A stretch of DNA of 64,000 bases from NCBI GenBank assembly GCA_977006965.1, contig OZ345364.1:2046001-2110000 (forward strand). The letters run 5' to 3'. Position numbers and translations under genes: made by a program. Under the pieces are notes generated by a model, which was not told the origin of the DNA, did not search any database, and was given only the letters and a program-made list of their open reading frames with translations. Origin of the DNA: Phymatolithon calcareum (taxonomy: Eukaryota > Rhodophyta > Florideophyceae > Hapalidiales). Below, in pieces: positions 1 through 9,046 of this stretch; the stretch's first letter is position 1, and each line of letters begins with the position of its first letter.

Positions 1-218
1 GCTGTCCGCGTATTCAATATGCCATTTGAGAATGTCAGCAGCTTATTTTAGTTTCGCATTCCAAGTGATGCGCTTTCACAGCGGCGAACCGTTCGAGGAT
101 GCACGGTAACGTTTATTTATCGACTGTCTACTGCGGAATCACTCTAGGTATCACCGTCGGCCCCTACATTACTTAGTCCATATGACTTTCCCCCACGCAG
201 CCAGATCTCTGCATTTAC

Positions 219-277
219 GTGCGTTACGAATCGTAACGCACGAAGTAGGCAAGCATATTTGGATGCTTGCCTACTTC
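219..277. repeat. Two abutting perfect hairpins
   Basis: Positions 219-229 and 231-241 form a perfect 11-bp palindrome around a single base. Positions 242-256 and 263-277 form a perfect 15-bp inverted repeat with a 6-nt loop. Together 59 bases are almost entirely self-complementary. No ORF crosses them. They may be a remnant of a small inverted-repeat element or a structured transcript end; nothing nearby decides between these. Confidence 0.8.
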
Positions 278-953
278 TGTGCAATAGCGGAGGCCCTCAT
301 ATTCTTAGTCTTGTACGCGAAGCGACCACTCGTGCATTGAGAGGCTTTCATGAACGTTGAAATGTTCATCATGATCGTCGTATGCGACTAGAGGCTGCCG
401 GGGTCTTGTCGACCACAACTCGAAGGCCGTCGCTCTAAATACTTGAAGTGATCCCCACATTGCGAAACTGGAAGTGCAGTTTTAGAAAGCGGGGGAAGTC
501 GAGAGAATATACATTTCGAAGAAGACGGCTTATCTAGGCCAGGAGATATGAGGTGACACCACGCCAACTCCTGGACATCACGACTAAAACTTTAACTGTG
601 AAGCCGTCAAAGTGATCAACGTAACAGAGCACCTTCGGAGTAACTGACATCGTGTGCGGCTGAACACGACAGTGGGGGACCCCTCAGCTTAAGATGCCGA
701 GTCTCGGGAAGCCCGGCGACTGGAAAAACGGATGGGTATAGCCCAAATACATTCTATCGATTGTTGCCAGGCGCCATCGATATCGGTAGGATATACCGGA
801 TTTCCCTTCGTCTGCAGAATATCGCCGAAATGAGCGATCCGGTAAGCATGCGAAACCTAAACGAACCCCAACCAGCTCAACGCACCCCTCCATCCGCCCA
901 ACCAATGTTCACTTGGGCTATCGCCCGGTTGGAGCATTGCCATCCGCGGCAGG

Positions 954-1118
954 CTCCTAAGGGATCTGGTAGAGGTTCCGGATCCCTATCTATAAGTTGG
1001 TGACACGGATCACAACTCTGGGGATTCTATCCAAATTGCTGTGATACTCCTGAGGGATCTCGCAAAGGAACCGGATCCCCATATATGAGTTTGTCACGCG
1101 GATCACAACTCTGGGGAG
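954..1118. repeat. Two-unit tandem repeat, period about 93 bp
   Basis: Unit 1 begins at 954 and unit 2 at 1047. Each opens with CTCCT(A/G)AGGGATCT, has GGATCCC in the middle and ends in GGATCACAACTCTGGGGA. About 71 bp of each unit is conserved and about 20 bp of spacer is not. It does not keep a reading frame. Origin unknown. Confidence 0.75.
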
Positions 1119-2345
1119 CCAGTCCAACTGCAGTCCGTGAAAGCAATTACATGAGAAACTAGTTTTCCCCTATGGACTAACTGCGTCCCGTTTTGTCTTC
1201 TCCCTTTGAGGGCTTCTAGTTCTGAAGTCCCCCGATAAAGTCACCGCTTCTCTCACTTATAGAGGTTTCCAACCATCAGAGCCAGCCGGCACAAATATGA
1301 CCTATGTTCTATTCAATAGAATTACTGTTCGTTTCAGTGGAAGCTTAGCCAACTTCGAATATCACCATTCCCACTAATTTCCACAGTGCTCATGATGATT
1401 ACGAAAGTGCAGACACATAAACATGGGTAATGTTGTGAGGCAAACAAAGAAGGGTATGAAAAATCGTGGAAAGGGGCTCCAAAGATGCATGGAGAAGTTT
1501 GACCGCGAATCTTAAAACTTCTGTCTTGAGAACACTCGTTGCAAAAACAATCGAGCACTGTATTATTCTCGACAAAATTCCATTCCAACCTGAGTCAAGT
1601 TAGCGTTGAGCATATTGTGCATCGTTGCCGCTTTGCTGAAGGGCGAAGGCGGGAGTGTAAAGTCGCACGAACTAATTGCCGTAGGGCATCGGGGGTGGAC
1701 TGCAGGCAGGAGAGTTCCCTGCTACAGAAATCGCGCTCGAATGCAAGTGGAATCTTGTTGCTGCTAGAACCAGCGATGAACACGTTGCCAGGACAGAAAT
1801 CTCGTCATACATATCATTTTGATTGGTTCTTGAATTGCTCTGAATCAGGAAACTGTAAGTCAGACTCAGACAGCTCGAGGAGTCAAGCACTACCTCTGTT
1901 CAGCCACCTTGGAGCACTCAGGTTCATGTCTAACATTCCCATATGTCTAGTTGTGCGGCACCATGGAAATGTATTCGGGGATTCAGATTCGAAAGCCAGC
2001 CCGCTACACTCAATTCATTCCAATAGTAGCAATCTTAACGTCATGATGGGCGCAAAAGGTGAGGTAAATGACAGAACCTGAATTGAAGGTAGAGTTGTTG
2101 CAAAACGCTGCTGTCAGAATGTGATGAGTTTCTATTGTAGATGTACCATGTAGGAAAAACAAGTATCAAAAATCTAGAAGGGAAGTAGAATAGAAAAGGG
2201 AACGGATAAACGTGCTGTACAATCTAGGCATCGGTACGGCTATGGGTCTGTTCTCAGTTCCAAGAGGTGACAGAGTGCCATTCTCAACGCTATATGAATT
2301 GACGGAAAAGATGCGCGCTAACGGATCAATCATGAGCGGAGCCTT

Positions 2346-4022
2346 TCATCTTGCATTAAACTGACCGATATCAGCCTCTGACATGGTAACAGTTTGTCGA
2401 TTTGCCGACGCGTATGCCCCTGCTCGTGAATCTGTGATATTGTCCAGTACTCTTTCCTCTAGAGTCTGACTCTGCAACCTTTGATTATCTTGAATGTGAT
2501 TAAGTTGTCTTCCGAAACTGATGGCCGGAGAGTCGTTAGCAACCGAATAGCCAATACCAACGCCCTGTAATTGTGCCAATTCCGATCCGGGATGATAATG
2601 CAAAATCTCCTTCAAAAACTCTCGTCTCATCTGAGACGTTGACATTTGGCACCGTTCAAATGCAAACTCTTCAGCTGGTAATGGAATGGCCGTCTCTCCC
2701 AATCCGAGATGCCGATAGTCTGCAAAATATGGATGATTCAAAGCTTCCAATGCCGAAATACGATTGTCCGGGTTAAACGTCAACATGCGGGTGAGAACGT
2801 CCAAAGCTTTTGGATCAACGTGAGCAAACAATTTGTCAAGCGGTCGTCGCGGGATGATATTAGTGCTCTGGAACTTGAGCAGTGTTCGCTTTGCATATGG
2901 ATTCAGCATATTCGAAATGGGTTGTGCGGGAAGAGCACCGAGAACCTCAGTGATAAGCTCGATCTGGTTTTGCGAATTTTTGCCCGGAAAGAGTACCTTT
3001 CCGCCAGACAACATTTCGGCAAAGATACATCCGCAACTCCAGATATCGATTGCAGTAGAGTACTTTGTCTGGTTTTCGATAACCAATTCAGGGGCTCGAT
3101 ACCAGCGAGTTGTGACATAATCCGTCCAGAAAAGGGTGTCCGGGCCGTCGGCAAAATCGGCGCGCGCCAACCCAAGGTCACATATGCGAAGCTCGCATTT
3201 TGCATTGATGAGGATATTATTAGGCTTTAGGTCACGATGGAAAACGCGAGAGGAATGCATGAAATGAACACCACGCAGAAGCTGCCACATAAAATACTTG
3301 ACGTGGTCCGGACGCAGCACATGATGCGGACGCAGAACCTTTTCAAGATCTGTCGGCATGAGTTCGAAAACAACGAAAGCGTCATTGAAACGGTCGAATT
3401 CCCCTGGCAACAATACATCACGTGTGGTGATAATATTTTCGTGACGGCCGAGCATGCGAAGAAACTTGAGCTCGCGAAGTATTCGGGTTGCAAACGGGGT
3501 GGTGTCGAGACATTTTGCAATACGCTTCACCGCTACACGCTGACCAGTCAGAGAGTCACGGGCGCGACATACGACGCCATAAGCTCCTTCGCCGATTACG
3601 CTTTCAGCTTGATAGCGGTTGGCCCGCAATGGGGCATCGAAAAATTGTGCACGAAGAGCCTCCTTACGACGCTTGCGAGCCGTTGCGGGGTCTTCCGAGC
3701 CATGGCCACCGCGACCAGCCATGAGTTCCTTGAATGCGGGACGAGATGGCGAGAGGGGAATGCTTCGTTCCGCCCCTTGCCTTTTCAAAGCGGGGGGCGC
3801 CGGTGCGTCGACATGAGTGGGATACGCTTTGCTGGGCAATTGGAAGTTCGACGTGGCGTTGTATCGAAACGAAAAATATTTGACATCAATTAGAAGTGAG
3901 TGTATCATAATCGCCATTTCAGCCAGTGGAATTAGCCTGTGGGCCACAGGAGCCCCGGTTAGGCAAATCAAATTGTGCTCTCCTGGCGTTACCAGAAGTC
4001 TCCAGTCAACGGCAGAAAGCAA
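2346..4022 (-). CDS. MAP kinase, TDY activation loop
   Basis: Serine/threonine MAP kinase, the last kinase of a phosphorelay. The longest frame is 558 residues. A start at 3722 (Met101, MAGRGG) is equally credible because residues 1-100 look unstructured and the kinase core begins near 138. Visible motifs are the glycine loop GEGAYG (144-149), the VAVK lysine (166), HRDLKPNN from 262, the activation-loop TDY with YVTTRWYRAPE (300-311), and a MAPK insert and C-lobe ending near 435. The TDY dual-phosphorylation motif is the class seen in plant group D MAPKs rather than TEY. The metal-binding DFG reads DLG (282-284). About 120 C-terminal residues are polar and lack a known domain. The gene is intronless and stands alone, with AT/T-rich upstream DNA. 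Confidence 0.93.
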   Translation of the reverse strand: MLSAVDWRLLVTPGEHNLICLTGAPVAHRLIPLAEMAIMIHSLLIDVKYFSFRYNATSNFQLPSKAYPTHVDAPAPPALKRQGAERSIPLSPSRPAFKELMAGRGGHGSEDPATARKRRKEALRAQFFDAPLRANRYQAESVIGEGAYGVVCRARDSLTGQRVAVKRIAKCLDTTPFATRILRELKFLRMLGRHENIITTRDVLLPGEFDRFNDAFVVFELMPTDLEKVLRPHHVLRPDHVKYFMWQLLRGVHFMHSSRVFHRDLKPNNILINAKCELRICDLGLARADFADGPDTLFWTDYVTTRWYRAPELVIENQTKYSTAIDIWSCGCIFAEMLSGGKVLFPGKNSQNQIELITEVLGALPAQPISNMLNPYAKRTLLKFQSTNIIPRRPLDKLFAHVDPKALDVLTRMLTFNPDNRISALEALNHPYFADYRHLGLGETAIPLPAEEFAFERCQMSTSQMRREFLKEILHYHPGSELAQLQGVGIGYSVANDSPAISFGRQLNHIQDNQRLQSQTLEERVLDNITDSRAGAYASANRQTVTMSEADIGQFNAR

Positions 4023-5590
4023 AGCTACACTTTCTGCTGCCTCATCAATAATATAACCGCGGTGTCTGCCTTAGAAGGCCCTGTCAGAAGTTTCAGGTAC
4101 AGTACTGAAAGCATTGCATCGTTCACATTTTCCGTTTTGTATAAGTTCATGATATCTATCGCTCTTCACTTCGGAATCGCAAACCGCGGTTTTGTGCTTT
4201 TGCCTTTGATTCCTGTACTTTTTGCGCTTACAACTACTGTACAGTACTTTTCGGTAGCTATTTCCGTCCAGTCTACAGCTGTACCATTTTCCTTCGCTTT
4301 CTTTCTTTCTTTCGCTTGCATGTCAATGATCTTCGCAGATTGTTCTCTTTCGGGATGTTTGTTTCGGTGCTTTTTCGCCTCACCATTCTTGTCTTCCCGT
4401 ATTCCCCCTTCCCTTGCTGCTCGTTTCATGTTCTTTCTTTCTTGTCATCTGTATGCTAGAAACGCATGCAAGGAAAGGAAAGATAGGGACCCGTTCGGGG
4501 GAGATTTCAGATTGGACCGCCGCGAGGTTGTGTTCCGAGGATCATCAAATATCGAAACTATTGTCATATTGATGGGCATAGACTTTCCAGCAATGATTAC
4601 AGCACGCGGACTGATTATTGTGTAAGCTCTGTGATAACCTGGCACTTCACCTTGCGGAACACAGGGAGGATTTTGTGCGCAGATCTGTCTGGCGGACAGG
4701 TACAGTAAATTAAAAAGTGTATGGTAGCTGTCCTCAAAGTTACGGGCGGTGCGGCCCATGCATCCGTCACGGCACGGCACGGCACATGAGAATAGTAAAA
4801 TCATAGAAGCTATTGAGTGCCCATGCCGCAGAGAGATTACACCACGAAACGTAATTTACCGCTTGTCGTCCGAAGGGTTCAAGAGTACGAGAAAGGAGCC
4901 ATGAAATGACAATGGCATAGTCCAGATAACGCTCGAGATGCTGAATAGAGCACGCTGTCATTCGTTTAAATTTTCCCTCAGAACCTGAACATTAACTCGA
5001 AAGCATTATGAAAAATTTGCACCAGGTTGGTGCGTAGAACTCTCAAAATTGTGAATTTTATTCATGTTGGTGGCGGGGGTTTCTCATCAGTACTTATGGC
5101 TTGGGTTGTCGTTCTTGATAAGTCTAGTTGCCCGTTAATGCTCAATAAACGTCCCTAGATTTTCTATCCGTTAAGGCAGACTGCGCCGAGATCTACCTTA
5201 CACGGGACGGCCGAACTATTACATCCTGTTCCGCGTTGAAATCTGGACATTTCTTCCATTTCTCGCTCATCTCTTTCTGTTCAGAATGCGGCTTCTTGGA
5301 TGTTACGCGGAAGACAAAGATTGGGCACTGCGCAATCAAGAAACAGTTACTGTAATTCTCTGCCTGCAGTGGATGTAGAAAGGCTCGACTGGAAAACGAA
5401 CGAACAAATCTCTTCACAAATACAAGACAGTTATTTCAAGGACCACGACGGATGCGCAGCTGGACGATTTGAAAGGAGCAGTTCATTTTCGGTGTCGCTG
5501 CGGACTGACTCTATTTTTGTGCTACAACTGCCATTTGGGAGCTCCGAAACAAATTGCATCACGGTGCGTTATGTAGCGTAAAAAGTTTCT
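4023..5590. other. Intergenic spacer
   Basis: This spacer separates the MAP kinase start from the first AMBRA1-like gene. It contains T-rich tracts and several TACAGTA/TACTGTA motifs near 4097, 4249 and 4699. A 216-codon hydrophobic open frame at 3975-4625 looks like translated T-rich DNA overlapping the kinase 5' end, and I do not call it. Confidence 0.5.
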
Positions 5591-5633
5591 GAAATATTCA
5601 AAAAATTGCCAACGGCTTGAAATTGTTTCATTT
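5591..5633 (+). promoter_or_regulatory. Upstream element shared by the two AMBRA1-like genes
   Basis: A 43-bp block, GAAATATTCAAAAAA then AAATTGTTTCATTT, lies about 245 bp before the likely ATG at 5878. It recurs at 8847-8889, about 160 bp before the paralogue's ATG. Surrounding noncoding DNA is much less alike. It is either a retained promoter element or a transcript-start region copied with the gene. Confidence 0.55.
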
Positions 5634-5877
5634 CTAACGTGTATGCCAACTTTAGCACATTGTGCCCCCCGTATAGCCCATGCAGCGGGTTGGCTGGAGA
5701 GCCAGCCTTCTGCCTGCTATTTCGGCCACACGGTCCGTCCCTACCTGCTCTCCATCCCTCACTCGCCTTCGTCCAGCTTTCGCGCTCCTGCTTTCATCGC
5801 CGTTCTGTCTGCCCTTCACGACCATCCCCGTGTGCAACTATCATTCTTCTCGAACTGCTTCACGACCCTTGACCCCC

Positions 5878-7896
5878 ATGCCCGGCGAGCCCATGCAGGG
5901 CATTGTTCCGGCGGACCACAACCCTCAACACGACGTCGACATGTCCCCCACCCCTTCCAACACCAACCGTCTAGTTCGACGCCGCCCACGCGGTCCGCAT
6001 CGTTTGCGCTATATTCGTCAGCGTGAACTCGGCGACTCCACCCGGCCTCCACCCGCCCTGCTTACCTGGATCGAGGGCGAAACATTACGGAAACTCGACA
6101 CCGGAACTTATGTCGAGCTTGATAAGACATCTCATATCGTTCGCAGCACTATCAGCATCGCATTCTCTCATGATGGATGTTATTTTGCATCTACACATGG
6201 TGACCATTCTGTTAAAGTTTTCGAATATCCTTCTCGGAAACAGATCGCCAGTCTTGTGGGTCATCCACGCACACCGTGGAGTGTCCGTTTTCATCCTCAG
6301 AATTCCTCCATTGTGGCGTCGGGCTGTCTAGGTGGAGAATGTCGCGTTTGGAACATTCCTCAGGGCAAGTGTATCCACAAACACACATTTGCTTCAAAGA
6401 TTTCTTGCGTTGCTTTCCATCCCTCCGGCGAGTTTCTCGCCGTCACGTGCGCCCGTCAGCTTCTTCTCTGGAAATATGGGGACGCCACATCGGAAGGCTC
6501 TGTCTCTGCTCGCACTCCGCCTGAAGGCCCTAACACAGCCGCACAATCGCCTTCGGCTCGTGCCAACTCTGCCCATGCTCCGGGAATGCCGTTCAAGCTC
6601 ATCGGTGGTAACAAAGCGTTTCACATGGTTGATTTCCATCCCTCGGGACATCTTCTCATGACTGGAGAAAGCAATAAGGCCCTACCCACAAGCGCAGCTG
6701 ACCCCAATGTCCCTCCTCCTGCAGATGATCAGTTTACTCTAAAGCTTGTCATCCATCGTTTTGATCGTCGCGTTGGGGTCAAGTCACCGGTACTCGTCGT
6801 CCCCCGCGCGGTGGCTTATAATGACGCCGGCATTCATTTTGCTCCTTGCGGAACAATGCTCGCAGCCTGTGTCCCAGTCAGTGAAATGTCAAAGGAGTTC
6901 CACATCGCCGTCCTCTCGCTTACCAACACCGTAGACCGTCCCATCGGCACGAAACTATATTCTGCACCGCTCGATAAGGATCACGTAACTGCGCTCACCA
7001 ATCTCAAGTTTTCAAGTACTAGCAAACACCTACTCGCTGGTTTCTCTTTCCCTCGTGATAATCCCGTGTTGCGCATTCATGCCGAAGATTACGACGTTCA
7101 TGCGGCGCTAAATCTGGGGGAGGGCGGTGCACATGTTTCGCGCTTGGCACCATGTGGCGCGCCTATGAATTCGCCACATCCGCAGGTGCGCGTCGTGGAT
7201 ATCTATCGCGTGGATGAATCTTTTCCACTTATACGTTCTCTAGGAGCCGATATTGATATTAACGACCATAATGTTGGCGGTGCAGAGGATGAAATCAATG
7301 TCGCCGTCTTCGCTCCTGCGCACGGCGTTGCTGACGGTATTTTGTACGGAACTCAAAAGGGTCGCATTCGTATGTTCCAACACGCCACCGGGCGCAAATC
7401 ATTCCCGCCTGGCGTGTGCGACGAAAACTGCAAATTTCGCAGACCGCACTCCTTGCGTTCACTGCTTAATCCCACTTCTCCGCCTGCACTTCCTACACCG
7501 ACGGCCCCAGTGCCCGTACCGCCGCATACATGGGCACGTTACACTGCATTTGCAGCCGCTGCAGCGGCGAATCCGTCCACAGTGTCTGCGTTTGTGTCAT
7601 TACCGGGTGTGCATCATCAGATCAGACCAACGCCGCCACCAGCCCCTCTCCCACGATTTGCACTCCCGTCGCCACTTGAAAACCCACCGCGGGGACAGTC
7701 TGCCCTAACTGGGGAGGCACATGCACTTGCTGAAGAACTGCGCGCGGTGTATGCGGACCTGCATGGGATGCAACACAGAACTGCCGGTGGACCGTCGTCT
7801 GCTGGAAATGGAACACCAACGCCGGCACCGCCCGCCCTTCCGCCTATGAACATTGAACGGCCGGGACAAAATGTGTCGCGTCGGAACGATGTGTGA
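5878..7896 (+). CDS. AMBRA1-like WD40 protein, copy 1
   Basis: Predicted 672-residue protein from the ATG at 5878. A longer frame opens at 5680, but its first 66 residues are not shared with the tandem paralogue, whereas homology begins right after this Met. The N-terminus has a basic RRRPR patch (34-38). Three WD40 blades follow, including an FSHDGCYFASTHGDH segment, a GHPRTPW segment with ASGCLGGECRVWNI, and a SGEFLAVTCARQLLLW segment. The spacing and the RTPW/GCLGGE signature match AMBRA1-type proteins, which in animals are CUL4-DDB1 substrate receptors and autophagy regulators. A further blade-like segment (DEINVAVFAPAHG then YGTQKGRIRMF) lies near residue 490, fitting a split propeller. 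The last 150 residues are Pro/Ala rich. Intronless. Function here is inferred from family only. Confidence 0.78.
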   Translation: MPGEPMQGIVPADHNPQHDVDMSPTPSNTNRLVRRRPRGPHRLRYIRQRELGDSTRPPPALLTWIEGETLRKLDTGTYVELDKTSHIVRSTISIAFSHDGCYFASTHGDHSVKVFEYPSRKQIASLVGHPRTPWSVRFHPQNSSIVASGCLGGECRVWNIPQGKCIHKHTFASKISCVAFHPSGEFLAVTCARQLLLWKYGDATSEGSVSARTPPEGPNTAAQSPSARANSAHAPGMPFKLIGGNKAFHMVDFHPSGHLLMTGESNKALPTSAADPNVPPPADDQFTLKLVIHRFDRRVGVKSPVLVVPRAVAYNDAGIHFAPCGTMLAACVPVSEMSKEFHIAVLSLTNTVDRPIGTKLYSAPLDKDHVTALTNLKFSSTSKHLLAGFSFPRDNPVLRIHAEDYDVHAALNLGEGGAHVSRLAPCGAPMNSPHPQVRVVDIYRVDESFPLIRSLGADIDINDHNVGGAEDEINVAVFAPAHGVADGILYGTQKGRIRMFQHATGRKSFPPGVCDENCKFRRPHSLRSLLNPTSPPALPTPTAPVPVPPHTWARYTAFAAAAAANPSTVSAFVSLPGVHHQIRPTPPPAPLPRFALPSPLENPPRGQSALTGEAHALAEELRAVYADLHGMQHRTAGGPSSAGNGTPTPAPPALPPMNIERPGQNVSRRNDV

Positions 7897-8280
7897 GAAA
7901 GCGTCATTTGCTTGACGAGACTTAGATTTGCTTGTTTCTTGATGCTTTCGGTTCTGCCTGGTAGGACGTCCGCGTCTGAGGTACAGCAGTGATTGGCAAG
8001 TTGCTCGTTCAATTGCCAAACACATTGTACTGTGGGTCCACCATAGCGATGTGAGCACTCTTGTAATATGTTTTTCTTGTAGAGTCGCTCTTCCACAACT
8101 TTGTGGGATAAGATTTAGATAGAGACCCTTCTGGTCTAGGGAGGACACGAAATCGCAACCGTGCTTCGGCTGCCAGTTTGAAGTTCAGATGGTAAAACAG
8201 CCCACTAGTCGCGCTGACCTTCTGGTATACGAGGGTACTAATCTGCTGGAATTTGTAATGTGCAACCGTGTTGCAGTTGC

Positions 8281-8508
8281 TTCTTCTTCTTCTTTATTGC
8301 GGGTTTTTGAAGTTCTCCTGGAGGTCTACATCCTTACGGCTACAGTAGACTTTAACAGATACGAATGGTACTTGATGTCACAACAGCTTAAAGATGCACA
8401 AGTGCAGACCTTCGGGAAACTTAATATCTCTACGCAGCCAATCTTCAGCCGCCGTCATTCAAAGGGGTGAACCGGGTTGGAAACCATTTAGGATGCTCAC
8501 GGTAGCTG
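8281..8508 (-). repeat. SINE-like dispersed repeat, copy 1
   Basis: One of four copies of the same repeat (others 40578-41078, 42871-43098, 63284-63757). Read on the minus strand it ends in CCCGCAATAAAGAAGAAG, an AATAAA followed by a purine tail. Core shared segments are the reverse complements of CTACATCCTTACGG, TACTTGATGTCACAACAGCT and GGGTTGGAAACCAT. It sits between the two AMBRA1-like genes and has no protein-coding frame. Confidence 0.75.
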
Positions 8509-8846
8509 GTCATTTGCAGCTGCTTATTTGAAGTTCAGTTGGTAAAAAGGCGCACTAGCTACATCAGATCAAAGAGCCGTTTGTTGGACATATTCATTGT
8601 TCCGAGTTCCGACGTATTGCTGTATTTACCAGTTGTAGTACAGTTTCGCCCAATGCAGCCCTTCTACTGTATTTCGCGGTGAATGTCGGATATGGATTTG
8701 AATGGCATCAAAAAAATCCCCAAGACTATAGGCATGCACGACTTACACATGCAGTCACACTTGACATAGTCGATGCGAGCTTATAAAGATTCGCAGCCGT
8801 GGTATCTACAATAGTCTTCGTTTGGAGGTGAGCTAAATAGCGCTCG

Positions 8847-8889
8847 AAAATATTCAAAAAAGTAGAAATGATGGAAATTGTTTCATTTA
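8847..8889 (+). promoter_or_regulatory. Upstream element, second copy
   Basis: This is the counterpart of 5591-5633: GAAAATATTCAAAAAA, a divergent spacer, then GGAAATTGTTTCATTT, about 160 bp before the likely ATG of the second AMBRA1-like gene. Conservation in otherwise diverged upstream DNA suggests function or recent common origin. Confidence 0.55.
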
Positions 8890-9046
8890 TGCCAGCCAGC
8901 AGCCAGCTTTCCATAAGTTAGCGCACCATATCAGAGTGTGCTTCAACATTCTCACTCCCTTCACACTTGCACACCATTGTCTCCCGCCACCGTATCGCCC
9001 TCGTTGCGCACATGCCGGTGCACTTTGGCGCGCTCGCCTTTATCCT

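Larger units (their letters stand above)
1..2345. other. Intergenic, no supported gene
   Basis: Apart from the hairpins at 219-277 and the tandem repeat at 954-1118, I see no supported gene. The longest open frame (1539-2081, +) has no recognisable domain and a composition like translated noncoding DNA. The 3' end of the MAP kinase gene lies just beyond, on the minus strand. Confidence 0.5.

Noticed and set aside
1539-2081. 180-codon open frame
   Set aside because: No domain, Ser-rich noncoding-like composition, and no promoter or homology evidence.
2709-3893. Long plus-strand frames across the kinase gene
   Set aside because: They are antisense shadows of the minus-strand MAP kinase, which has full motif support.
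3975-4625. 216-codon hydrophobic open frame
   Set aside because: It overlaps the MAP kinase 5' end on the other strand, and its Phe/Ser/Leu-rich composition is what T-rich noncoding DNA gives; no domain.
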